This document shows, piece after piece, positions 23,269-34,156 of a stretch of DNA of 64,000 nt. Each line of letters starts with the position of its first letter. Position 1 is the first letter of the stretch. Origin of the DNA: Scenedesmus sp. ARA3 (Eukaryota > Chlorophyta > Chlorophyceae > Sphaeropleales > Scenedesmaceae); assembly GCA_004335835.1 (NCBI GenBank), contig RWJK01001206.1, positions 196,272 to 260,271 on the forward strand, given 5' to 3'. The notes under the pieces are model-generated. The model was not told the origin of the DNA and did not search any database. It worked only from the letters and a program-made list of their open reading frames with translations. A program made the position numbers and the translations under genes.

Positions 23269-26200
23269 TAAGGGATGACGCAAGCACCTGATAAGACCCG
23301 CAAGCTGGCTGCAAGCATGTGCAATCACACAGAAGCACAGACAAGAAGCCGCAGCAGCAGTAACAGCATTGGTCGTTCAGCTGCTATGTACACCACGCAT
23401 GCTGCCTGCCGGTCAACAGACAATACAGACAACACATGCGGCAGGAGCTGCGGATACTTCCACACAACGAAGCTTCCAACGCCTGTTGCAGCAACTGCAG
23501 CAGCAACCCACCTGCTGCTTGTGCCGGCAGCAGCGCCGCATGGTGCTCTGCCACGCTCATGCGGTCCAGCACTTTGAGGCGCGACCTGCCATCGGCCTGC
23601 CAGCTGAGTGCTGCTGCATCCAGCGCTGCTCGCCGCTTGTCGTTGACGAAGCCAGGGAAAAACTTGGCACCTGCGGCAGTGACGGTGGCCAGAAAACAGG
23701 GAAAAAACGGGTTTAGCAGCAGTTCAGGACTGCCAGCTATGCGGCAGCGCTGCTCGCCGCTTGTTGTTGACAAAGCCGGGGAAGAACTTGGCACCTGCGG
23801 CAGTGATGACAGTAAGTTATATACAGGCACAGGCTTGGGGGCAGTTCAGGCCTGCCAGCAGTGCAGCAGCAGAACTTGGCGCCCTGCTGCCACATCATAT
23901 CAAGGTCGGCACAGGTTCAGCAGCAGTTTGGATCGGCCAGCTCAGCGCTCAAACCTTTGTACCGCCTTGTACAGCTGCCTGTATAACCACCATTTTTGCA
24001 GATACTGTCTGGTTCAAATGCCTGTACCGCTCGCCTGCCACGCTCCAGTGCATGTAGCAGCACACTATCAGGAGAGGTACTGCATGCACTGCCTGTGCAG
24101 CTCTGGCCGAACACAAGTTTAATGTGTACTGCTTGTACTGCCTGGCTCAAATGCATGTACTGCCTGTACTGCCTGTACTGCCTGGCTCTAATGCATGTAC
24201 TGCCTGTACTGCCTGTACTGCCTGGCTCAAATGCCTGTACTGCTCACCAGCCACGCTCTCCAGAGCACAAACTGCATGTAGAGTAATGCTTGTTTTGCAT
24301 CTGCTGCCTTGCACAACTGCCATATCAACTAGCACGTACTCCTTGGCTCAAATGCCTGTACCGCTCACCAGCCACGCTCTCAAGCGCTTCAAGCGGCACC
24401 GCGAATGCAGTCACCGGGGTTTGGGGGTCGATCGGAGCGTTGGGCATCACAAACGCGCCTACTGCTGCGCTGTGCTGGCCGTGCTTGCCGCTGCTGTTCT
24501 CTGCTAGCACCACCTTGTAGTAGTGCGTGGGCACTGACACCAGCTGCGGCGGCTTGCCTGCAAGGTGCGGCAACAGGTGCGGCATTTAGTAAGCCTACTG
24601 CTGAAGCAGCAGGTTCAGCACCGCCTTGTAATGTAATGTGTGGCTGCAGCAGCCACAGCACACATATGGTGTTGCACTGAGAAGTGCATTGCACATGCGG
24701 ACTGCTTTCTGCATGCTGCTGTGTGTCTCGATCAGCTGGCGCCTCATGGCGGCAAGCAAGGCCGTACTGTGTTTGCTGCATGACTGACCCTGCAGTTAAA
24801 GCAGCCAGAGCAGCAGCAGCTTGCTGTGCCGCACTCACCAATCATGGGGTGCCGCATCTCCCACTTGCCGGAGCCGCGTGCGTCCTGCTGCGGCAGCCAC
24901 AGCGGCCCTGTCACGATGTACACGCCATCAGACACCTGCACCAGTCAAAGCATCAGCAGCATCAGTAGCAGAATGTTAGTGATGCTAACTTCATAACTGC
25001 ATCCACCTTCTGTAGCACATGCAGCAGCGCCAACCTGATCTACGCTGAAACGCATCTGCATGCATCACTGCAGCACCCTGTCAACACAGCCGTCTGCTGT
25101 CCTCTTGGTCTGCGAGGTGGCGGCAGCTCGCTGACATGCCTAGAAAATGTGATTTATACAAGGGGGGCACAGAAGAAATTCCAGGACATCATCACAAAAA
25201 ACCCCAACGGGGTCCACCCCCCCCTTGCACTCACCTCAAAAATTTGCGCCTGCAGGCCCCTGACTTACTGATATGTTGATTGGGAGTAACAATAATGTAT
25301 ATTGACGACTGCAGCTGTGTTAACGTGTGGTTGCAGCAACCTGTCCGCCAGTTTGTTGACCAAAAAAATTGTTGCTGCTGAGATTCGACATGCGCCACAC
25401 CAGTGGTCAGTCGATGGTAAGCTGCTGCTCATGTAAATAAGTGCTCACTAGCCTTGAAAAGGTGTGCATTGGTTATTTTATGAGCCAAGCTTTCAAACAA
25501 GCTTATGCGTGTCTCAATCAGGCACCTGGCAAAAAAGTTATGAAATCCAAGACAAAAAGTTGACCAGGCCCCTGCCCCACCCCCCCCACCCCCCCACCCA
25601 AAAAGCACGCTGGATGGCCTTAAAAACTTTGCAGTAGGTGTTTTTTTTATGTTGAATTACATGTCCTAACGTTTTCAGGCCGAAAGGAATGATGATGCTG
25701 TCAGCGGATGGAGTGCCCCCCCCCCTGTTATATATGTAAAAATGTCAAACATGCCAAAGCAAGTGCCCACCTTGACTGCGTCCTTGACAAACTTCTCGAA
25801 GCGCGCCCAGTAGTCGCGGTTGAAGCCAGGGCCCACCTGCAGGAGGGTAAACCCCACAGGGTCAAAGTTTGTGATGTGTGTCGATGCCAGCAAGTTTGGC
25901 TTGCAAGGAGTGACCATACAACCTTTCCATTTCAACCATGAGCAAACAATCGGCTGAGTCAGTAGCAACACGGCATGCCGGACACCATGCTGCATGGACA
26001 TCAACAAGCGTGCAAAGCTCGCCTGCCTACGCTCCGGCACAGCTAGGGTTTGAAATTTGACGCACCTGCGGACTGATGTTGCTCAGGCTAAATGTGTCAT
26101 TCATCGCCTTCTGGCTGGCTCGGTGGTTGGCAGCAGGAGCCTGCAACACCATATAGCAGCAGCAGCAAACGGCACACCCGCAGGCAGCTGCTGATCAGTG

Positions 26201-28937
26201 GTTCACGTCTGTGAAAGCCCTGCTGCTTGCAAGCCCTGCCTGCCCAGAAACAGCCAAGGCACACCACTCGCATAACAGTGACAGCACCTTCCCCGAATCT
26301 TGCGGAATGCAAGGAGGCATACAGCTATATGCCCTATAGGGTTGACGTGCAAGCAACAGGCAGGCATTTCTGATGTTTGGCAAGCAGCAGGCAGGCATTT
26401 CAGATGTTCGGCTAAGGTGGTCTATCTGAAGGTTGCACCCAGCAGCAAGCTGGCGCACCATGTGCCCCCTGTCATATCCTGAGTCCTTGAAATCGTCCAG
26501 CCTGTTCCTCAGCCGCGGCTCCAGCCCCTGGTCCTCATAAAAGGAGGAAGACTCACTGCAGCAGCAGCAGCAGCAGCAGCAGCACCGGCAGCAGCAGCAG
26601 CAGCACTTGTTTGGTTATTTGGGGCTATGTAGTTGCGCGGCTCCAGCCCCTGGTCCTCATAGAAAGAGGACGGCTCCCTGCGGCAGCAGCAGCAGCAGCA
26701 ATAACAATGGTTGGGTAGTTGGGTCTGAGCAGTCAAGGCTCCAGGCCCTGGTCCTCATAGAAGGAGGACGACTCCCTGCGAGGGCGGCAGCAGCAGCAGC
26801 AGCAGCAGCAGGTTTAGGGACAAAGGTCTGTTTGACACCACCATAACGCTCATCCCACAAGTAATTGTCAGGCCTGCAACCAGCAGCTTGCGTATAGTAC
26901 CACATGCAACAGACGGTGACTATGTGTGCTGTCTGTCCTCAGACTGCGTACCAAGTGTCACGATGCATGCGCAGCAGCTGCCACAGTAAGCCGTCAACAC
27001 CTTCCTCCCATTGAAACTGGTGCTGTTTTCACATCTCACCAAGTCACAGACAGATGAGGTATTGACCTACTTGTCAGCTTTGGAACGTCACGCGAACGTT
27101 GAGGTTTATCTTTTCTACTACAAAAGTTGGCTTCCTTGCATCGATCGCGTGCCCTCCCACTGCAAGCTCTCTTTGGTGATGTGCTCCAGCACCCACATAA
27201 AACTGGTGATGTGGCCTAACATTTACTATTGCTTATCTTCACTTTGCGTAACTGAAGGGTCACACTGCAGGTGCAGCAGCCGCACTCGTCTGTCAAACAT
27301 CCGTCAGGGCCACCAGGGCGGTTTGAGGCGCTGTGATACACCCTATTGAAACCTATGCTTACCGCGTGCCCTCTCCCTGCAGGCTCTCCTTGGTGATGTG
27401 CTCCAGCACCCACTTAGGGTTGCAACATAAAATTGGTGATGTGGCCTAACATTTACTATTGGTTATCTTCACTCTGCATAACTGAAGGGTTACACTGCAG
27501 GTGCAGCAGCCGCACTAGTCTGTCAAAACATCAGTCAGAGCCACCAGGTCGGTTTGAGGCGCTGTGATACACCCTATTGAACCCTATGCTTACCGTGTGC
27601 CCTCCCCCTGCAGGCTCTCCTTGGTGATGTGCTCCAGCACCCATTTGGGATTGCGCGTGCGGCCGTCAAAGCTGGCCACAAAGCCCTCGTAAAACCGCAA
27701 CGTGTCTGTCTGGGGGATGCCTGCAGACAAGGCAAAGTAACAGTGATCTGTCAAAGCTGGCCACAAAGCCCTCGTAGAACCGCAACGTGTCTGTCTGGGG
27801 GATGCCTGCATCAACGCAAATCAACAGCAACCAGTCAAAGCTGGCCACAAAGCCCTCGTAGAAGCGCAGCGTGTCTGTCTGGGGGATGCCTGCAGCAAGG
27901 CAAAATTACACCAACTTTTTGATGGAGGCCAAAAAGCCCTGGTAAACGGCAGCGTGTCAATCTGGAGGATGCCTGCAGCATGGCACAGTGACTTGCCAAA
28001 GCTGGCCACAGAGCCCTCGTAACACTGCAGTGTCCATCTGGGGAATGCCTGCAGGCCAGAATACCAGCAGCGCATCACAAGGCGCACGAATGGGTAATCT
28101 TTGCCACACTGCTTTATGCTGTGGGTAAGATGACAGGAATGAGATCAGCGGATGCAGGGCCTGGTGTTTGCAGCTGTCCGTGCCAGGAGGCGGTCCCTGC
28201 CAGGAACTCGGCACATGCCTGGTATTAATGGCTGCAATCAAAGCATTCAACAGTGCTCAGCTCTGCTGCTGCTGCTGCTGCTGCTGCTGCTCACCAAACT
28301 TGAAGGCCGAGTGCACCCTGAACACAGATGCCTCATCAGAGGCTTTGGGCCCTGCACAAGTCACACAAATCAGCAGCACGGCGGATACGGCAGAAATTAA
28401 GCAGCCAATTGTCAGCAGTGGCTCCCACTGGACGCATAAACTACCAGACTATGATCCCCAGCTAAGTGTCTGCATTAAGCCTCAGCGGGGTAGATAGTGC
28501 ATGCATGCAGAGCATGGCAGCGCAGCAGTCCAGGACCATCTGCAAGTTGCTGCTCCTGCTCCTGCTCCTGCTGCTGCGTAATACACTGCAGTGTGTTTTT
28601 GCTCACCGCCAGGGATGAGGTCTGCTGCTGGGGCTTTTTGAACAACACTTGCAGGGGAGCGGTTGAGGTAGGCATAGGCGCCCCCTGCACCTATGCCTGC
28701 CCCAACAGCAATGCCTAGTGCGACACTCCTAAACCTGTGCCCATCGTATTTACAGCGTTCGCAGGAAAGTAAGATCAAAATCAGTTTGTGGTTAAGGGCA
28801 ACATGAGCAGCAGGTGTTGCTACAAGGACCAAGCACATGACAAGCAGCAGTAGCAGTAGCAGCACCAGCAGCAGTAGCAGTGCTGCCCACAGGTATACAG
28901 CAGACGCATCTGCGAAGGGACTGGTGCTGGCTAGCAA
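22575..28937 (-). CDS. ENDOG: Endonuclease G / NUC1, mitochondrial DNA/RNA non-specific nuclease
   Basis: Ten minus-strand exons join in frame to 467 aa: 28937-28607, 28351-28295, 27720-27594, 26555-26459, 26140-26066, 25836-25771, 24935-24839, 24557-24369, 23670-23512, 22780-22575. The catalytic motif DRGH is present in GYDRGHM at the end of exon 4. It is followed by APAANHRASQKAM, then NDTFSLSNISPQVGPGFNRD, then YIVTGPLWLP, then VPTHYYKVVLAE and FVMPNAPI, in the family order. The N-terminus has a Leu-rich segment and a Gly/Ala helix (GIAVGAGIGAGGAYAYLNR) like the membrane segment of yeast Nuc1. HLCDVLACKLP near the end matches the Cys-containing C-terminus of Nuc1. A basic Gly/Ser tail follows. 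The enzyme cuts DNA and RNA in the mitochondrial intermembrane space or after release to the nucleus. The exact start is uncertain because the first exon is largely CAG-repeat-derived Leu codons. Confidence 0.9.
23745..23935 (-). repeat. Decoys of EndoG exon 9 start
   Basis: On the minus strand the start of exon 9 (GAKFFPGFVNDKRRAAL) is copied at about 23810-23745 (GAKFFPGFVNNKRRAAL) with its GCAG acceptor. A more decayed copy lies near 23900-23865 (GAKFCC). The intact exon begins at 23670. Confidence 0.8.
24000..24270 (-). repeat. Decoys of EndoG exon 8 end and a TGTACTGCC minisatellite
   Basis: Copies of the exon 8 donor side (minus-strand GAGCGTGGCTGGTGAGCGGT) occur near 24265-24225 and 24040-24005; the intact donor is at 24368. 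Between them, 24120-24245 is a short minisatellite of CTGCCTGTACTGCCTG/GGCTCAAATG units. Confidence 0.8.
24940..25770. other. Long EndoG intron with poly-C tract
   Basis: This 835-base intron between EndoG exons 6 and 7 (minus strand) has no exon-edge copies that I can see. It contains C-rich runs at about 25215-25225 and 25577-25601, and A/T tracts. Confidence 0.6.
26590..26815 (-). repeat. Two decoys of EndoG exon 4 start
   Basis: The exon 4 start (SSSFYEDQGLEPR) is copied at about 26782-26738 and 26675-26630 on the minus strand, each preceded by a CAG acceptor and a (CTG)n tract. The farther copy ends in a stop (LEP then TGA). The intact exon begins at 26555 and continues to DRGHM. Confidence 0.9.
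27120..27435 (-). repeat. Two decoys of EndoG exon 3 end
   Basis: Minus-strand copies of WVLEHITKESLQ plus the donor lie at about 27420-27365 (donor GTAAGC kept) and 27210-27145 (donor changed to AT). The surrounding ~210 bases (TTTACTATTGGTTATCTTCA, GTGCAGCAGCCGCACT) are also duplicated between 27190-27400 and 27420-27600. Confidence 0.88.
27721..28055 (-). repeat. Four decoys of EndoG exon 3 start
   Basis: The exon 3 start (GIPQTDTLRFYEGFVASFD) begins at 27720. Copies lie upstream on the minus strand at about 27808, 27891, 27973 and 28050, each after an AG acceptor. Two are nearly identical; the outer two have frame-shifting changes (GILQIDTLPF, GIPQMDTAVL). Unit length is about 80-90 bases. 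Confidence 0.92.
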
Positions 28938-30165
28938 CTTTTTTGTTATACTGTGTGCTACTTAATGGTTTGGAAGAAGCAGGTGATTGCAGCAATTCGA
29001 AGAGAAATATCGCCAACCTGAGATCGAGCATTCTGCTATACTGCGGCCCTCGCCGCCTCAACACGGCAACAAAAGCTTTTAGATTATTCAGTTTTGGCCA
29101 GTCCAGAACTACAGGGGCGACGTATTTCCGTGATGTGGCCGATAGGTTTTGCTGGCAGTACAGCAGGCTGGCACTTTCAACGGCCGTGGGCGTGTCGCTT
29201 GCACGTGCTGTCAAAATTGCAAGCAATGGCTGTAGCCTGCGTCTGGTAACAGGTACGTAGAATGTGCACGTCCTGACACGTGCTAGCCGCATCATGTGCA
29301 GTAAAACCTGTACCGCTGCAACTGACAAACCAACTCAGGCTGTCAGCCTGAGGCAGATCGTACGCACACACTGTGACAGATGACACCATACTTGCCTCAG
29401 AACAGCCTGCCGGATGTTACACGTGCATTTGCACGCAATTCAAAATGCAAAAAAAGGGCACCCTAAAAAGCCAATGGCTTGCCTGCAGCACCCATACCAA
29501 CATACCCAGCCGAACATGCCCAGCTGGCATCTGCATGCTCGGCCTCAAGTTGTTCCCTACCAGTGCACAATGACCGACCACCAGAACACAATGACCTATC
29601 GATACACAAACACAGTTTCTGTCAGGCTGTACCATATCAATCAATCCGTTTAAGCCGCTGTGCGGGCATGCTGTGCTGGTTGCCCGGCTCATGTGCACCA
29701 GCTGTAGATGGAAGGGCGCATGCGCAGCATCATCGCCCTCAGTAGGCTTTGAGAGGCCTCAGATCCAGCCGCACCCATCCTCGATGCCGTGCTATGAGGC
29801 TACGGCATGCAGAGCACAAACAACCCATCAGTGACCTGCCTGCACAGATGAATGGCTGCCATCTATCTTGCACTGTACCTCTGACAGACACTGTCATTAC
29901 AGCGCAAGTGACAAAGCCAGCTGCACAGCCATGCCTCCAGCCCAGCTAACACCTTGCACCTCATACATGGACACAAAGGACAACACCAGTGCAGCAGCGC
30001 GATACATGTAAGTCTGTGGGTATCTGTGTGGATCCGCATAAAATGTTACTGCCCTGCTTGCATGTCTACACATGTAGCCTCGCTGTCAACATAATCGAGC
30101 CGCAACCCAAAAGCCTTCACCTTGGGTGGCTGAAGATTGAAGTGATGGTTGTACTGTACACCTTT
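28938..30165. other. Intergenic: EndoG upstream region to Maf 3' end
   Basis: About 1.2 kb between two minus-strand genes. It must carry the EndoG promoter and the Maf 3' untranslated region. No further gene was recognised; the minus frame at 29328-28792 runs into EndoG exon 1 but has no domain. Confidence 0.45.
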
Positions 30166-31246
30166 CTACTGCTTGCTGGCCTGCGCTGCTACTGCTGCCT
30201 CTGCTGCTGGCAGCGTCAGCAGGCCCTCCTGCAGCAGCTGCTGCACCTGCTGGCTGAACGAGTGCAGCGGGAAGCCCACCACGTTGAAATAACAACCTGT
30301 TATGCCTGTTACAAATGACGAGGCAGCGCCCTGGATGCCATAGCTGCCTGCCTTGCCAAACGGCTCGCCTGCAAGGCAAGTCAAGAGGGAGTGCAGCAGC
30401 AGCGCAGAGCAACATGATGTGCTAGCAGCAAGACAGATGAATGCGCAGGTGGTGGGCAAGATGCAATCTGGCCATGCTGCACACAGCAATGCAAAGTTAC
30501 GTGAACTATTTGTCTACAGCGCGAGGTGTCACTGGCTGACGCCCGTTTCTAATGTTTGATCTTGCTGCACGGGGGGCAAGCAGGTGAGCAGCCTGGAACG
30601 TATGGCAGCACGCACGATAGCTCACTGGCAGATGCAACTGCAGTCGCACCTGTGTGAATGTACGCGTCTATCAGTTCAGTAGGCAGCTCATGGAAGAGCA
30701 CGTTGGTGGTCTCAGAGAAGGTGCGGCAGAAGGGGCCCTCCTGGCCCTCTGGCACAGGCGCCTGCGGCAGCACCAGCGCCACGCCGGTGTGCACGTGGTG
30801 GCTGCTGCCGCTCAAGCTGCATGGAGGAAGCAGACAATTGTGTGAGCAGCGGCAGGTCAGTGTCAGCAGCAGTATGGCAGCGGCGACACCAGCGCCACGC
30901 CTGTGAGCACGTGGTGGCTGCTGCCACTCAAGCTGCAGCCCCAAAATAGGGAGTTTGTTGAAAACAGCGGCGGCAGGTTAGGAGTCAGTAGTATGGCAGC
31001 GGAAGCACCAATGCCACAAATGTGTGCACGTGGTGGCTGCTGCCGCTCAAGCTGCAAGCAGGGGCAGTTACATGTGTAAGCAGCGGCAGGTCAACGCAAC
31101 TGCCAGCTGCTGCAGGTCTGGCAGCCCCTGCAAACATCCCCCGCCTGCTGCAAGCTGGTGCGGTGCTGCACTGCTGTGTTGCTGCTTGGGCACTGCCCGT
31201 TGCTGCTGGTACTGCGGTGCACTCTCAAGCTCCAGGCGTGCTGACA

Positions 31247-31277
<31 letters not shown>

Positions 31278-31369
31278 ACGCACCTCTCCAGCATCTTACG
31301 GGCATGGCTGACGTCATCCGGCTTCTCCAATATGTAGCCGCCATGCTCCACAATCTGTTGATTACAATT

Positions 31370-31464
<95 letters not shown>

Positions 31465-32502
31465 CAACGTGTCAACATGACAGGAGCTCGAGTGGTGCTG
31501 GTGCAGCCTGCACCTGGCTTTGAGTGATTGGCTTGTACACACACTGCTGTGCTGCTTCCTCTTTGTTAACCAGTTGGACCTGTCTTGCACCCAAAAGCAT
31601 GCATGCACAGATTCGTGCAGAACACGTGCAGGATGCGGGTGCAATGCAGTCACTAATCGCTGTCAGATGATGCAGCTGTGCACTGCTCGCCTCTGCTGCG
31701 TGCAGCGCAGCTGTGTGTGACTCGGCACTGCAAGTTGCAAGTAAAGTCAAGCAACACTGCTGCCCCTCTGTGCACAACTGCGCAACAAGCGGGCAGCGCT
31801 TCCTCACACACTGCAGCACCAGCAGCTGCTGCTCCTGCTTCTGCTTCTGCTGCTGCTGCTGCTGCAGTCAGTTGCAGATGTTGCAAGCGCACCGTGTCTG
31901 CTGAGATGATGAGGTCCACTGGGGGCTTGCCTTTCTGCGCTGCACACACTTTTGCGACATCCAGCGCTTTGTGCCGCGCTGTCTCTACTGCGTAGTCTGC
32001 TGCATCCTCAAACCAGTGGTGTGGCAGGGTTTCTTCGAAGGATGAGACCACGATCTGCAGAGGGCAGCATGCATGGGCAGATGCGCAGTAGGATGCGAGG
32101 AATCACAGCCTGAGCAGCACCACTGCAGCACCGCAATAGAAGCAGCAGCAAGGCCTGCAGCGCTCGCAAGCTACTGGAGCAAGAAGATAAGAACCTTAGT
32201 TTGGCAGAGCTGCAACGTGTAAGCCCTGAAGAAAGCAGCGGGAGGCATAACTTCAAGCATCTTCACACCATCAGCTGCTGCTGCAGTACCTCAAATTTCA
32301 GGCCAAGATTCCCTAGCAGCTCCTTTCGCCTGGGCGAACCACTGGCTAGCACGATACGCTTTGTATTCAGGCCAGTGATATGTTGCAGGATCATGTTGCA
32401 CTGCCGTGACTCCTTGAGGCAAGAGTGACTGTAGGTGCTACTGCTGCTGCTCGCGAGTGAGTGAATGTCCAGGACCTTGCAAAAGTATAATCGTTTATCC
32501 AA
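30166..32502 (-). CDS. maf: Maf/ASMTL-type nucleotide pyrophosphatase
   Basis: Six-part minus-strand coding sequence from the family start: 32394-32290, 32054-31893, 31354-31284, 30816-30650 and 30368-30166 join in frame to 235 aa. An upstream in-frame Met at 32502 would give 271 aa. The Maf signature is complete: [15 protein letters not shown] near the start, then a Glu-rich EE segment, [19 protein letters not shown], then the HTGVALV core, [14 protein letters not shown] and NVVGFPL. Maf proteins hydrolyse non-canonical or methylated nucleoside triphosphates (dTTP/UTP/m5UTP-type substrates) and clean the nucleotide pool. The 5' end faces eIF3d across a short divergent promoter. The intron before 31354 contains a (CAG)31 run on the plus strand, that is CUG in the transcript. 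Confidence 0.9.
30880..31055 (-). repeat. Two decoys of the Maf exon carrying HTGVALV
   Basis: The exon starting at 30816 ([15 protein letters not shown]) is copied upstream on the minus strand at about 30940-30890 and 31055-31005, each with a GCAG acceptor and CTTGAGYGGCAGCAGCCACC. The intact exon is the one nearest to the downstream exon. Confidence 0.9.
31370..31463. repeat. (CAG)31 microsatellite in a Maf intron
   Basis: About 31 uninterrupted CAG units, one of the two longest repeats of this kind in the window. In the Maf transcript it reads as CUG and lies about 15 bases upstream of the acceptor at 31355. Confidence 0.97.
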
Positions 32503-32792
32503 AACGCATATAAACAGGTTGTAGACCTTTATGAACGTGGGGAAAGTGATCGCGTGGGATGCAGTTTGAACACTTCCTGGGGCTCAGGGCAGGACAGACA
32601 ACCGCTACTCTCAAGCCCGGTCCTTGCTGTCTCACGCTTGATCCTGCCGTTACGTCTCGTCTATTTTGTCTTTGCGTTGCCTGTGTGAAGCAGGCCGCCT
32701 GAATCTCACTGTTTTCAGGAGGGCATTCATAGACAGGTGCTAAGACTGGAACAAAACGAGATAAACTGGCGGATTCAGATTGGCAAGTAGTC
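32503..32792. promoter_or_regulatory. Bidirectional promoter, Maf / eIF3d
   Basis: Between 290 and 398 bases separate the possible start codons of the two divergent housekeeping genes. The segment has mixed composition without CAG runs, unlike most of the window. Confidence 0.55.
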
Positions 32793-34125
32793 ATGGCGCC
32801 ACTGCCTTACGCAGTCCCAGACATTCAAGATAACCCAGACGGCTGGGGTCCATGCGCTGTGCCAGACCACCTCAAGGATGTGCCGTTTGCGCCATTCAGC
32901 AAGGGAGATAAGCTAGGCAAGGCAGCAGACTGGACGCAGCAGGCATACCAGAGAAACCAGGGTGCGTGTAGTGCAGCACCATCCTGCAGGCCTGGCGTGC
33001 TCTGCTCGATCCCTGGCATGCAGCTTGCTAGCCTGCTGCAGACGCATCATCAAGCTTCTTGATATTGCTGCAGGTCGTTATGGCGCCAACCCCGCGAATG
33101 CAGTGTTCCAGTTCTTCCACACAGAAGAGGTGTGTGCGTGCAGCTGCTGCTGCTGCTGTGGTGACATGTTTGATGCTAGCTGCAATAGGGACATGGCAGC
33201 TACTCAGGGGAACCTTGCAGATCCTTCACAGCAACAGCAGAAACAGCAGCAGCAACAGCAGACAGCAGCAGTTGCAAGGCAGACGGTTCTGTAGACCCAC
33301 ACCATACTTGGCAGCAGTGGCAGGAGCAGATAGTTGCAGGATACAGGGACACAGCTATGCAGCTGTGTTGTTGCCCAGCCATATGTTTGGAAATGGCACT
33401 ATATATAGAGCAGGCCGTGCTGCAGTAGGCAACAGCAAGGGAGTCCTGCCAGCAACGCAGCTGTTGCTGTAGCAACTGAAACAGCCGCGCAGCAGCGTAC
33501 AGCATCCAGCAACAATCCGACAGCCGACATCACTGCCTGCGCATTGCATAAGCATCTGTCATCGTGCCGCAGTGGGTAGCGCAGTAGCCCCACTTGTCAC
33601 ACGCATGGCTGAGCTCATGTCACGGCCAGACCGCATTGTGCACAGTGTGCTCAAGTCAACACCGCTGCCCTTGTCTCACAGCTGACCGGCAACTAGCATC
33701 CAGCAGCCTAACAATTCGTGTCACACCATGCATCCCAACCCATGTTACAACACATGTCATAACATATGTTACATCTTGCAGGAGGACAGCTTCCACCTGG
33801 TGGACAACCGGCCCGCCAAGGCCACCAAGTTTGGGCAGCGCCGCTTCCAGCAGAACAAGTTTGCACAGCAGCGCCGCGAGCGCGAGGCGGCGCGCGCCGA
33901 GCGCGAGAAGCGCGAGGGAGGCGGCCCGCGGCAGCAGCAGAAGAAGAACCCGTGGCAGCAGCACTGGAGGGAGCAGCAGCGGGTGAGTGGCGAAGGGATG
34001 TGGCTAGCTGGCAGCAGCAGTGGCAGCAGCAGCAGAAGAGCCCGTGGTGGCAGCACTGGAGGGAGCAGCAGCTGGTGCGTGCGTGCTCAGGGTGTGCATG
34101 AGGGTCCTGCTACATGGCTGGCTGG

Positions 34126-34156
<31 letters not shown>

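Noticed and set aside
23220..23270. CRISPR-like array of CAG repeats and other short repeats
   Set aside because: These are microsatellites without spacers of constant length, in a eukaryotic gene context.
24900..25770. Transposon in the long EndoG intron
   Set aside because: No terminal repeats, target-site duplication or transposase-like frame were seen.
28792..29328. Longer N-terminal extension of EndoG or separate gene on the minus strand
   Set aside because: The frame overlaps EndoG exon 1 in another reading and shows no family features.
31369..31653. Poly-Cys, poly-Gln, poly-Ala or poly-Leu proteins at the long CAG run
   Set aside because: The run gives an open frame in several readings; it lies within a Maf intron whose flanking exons are well supported.
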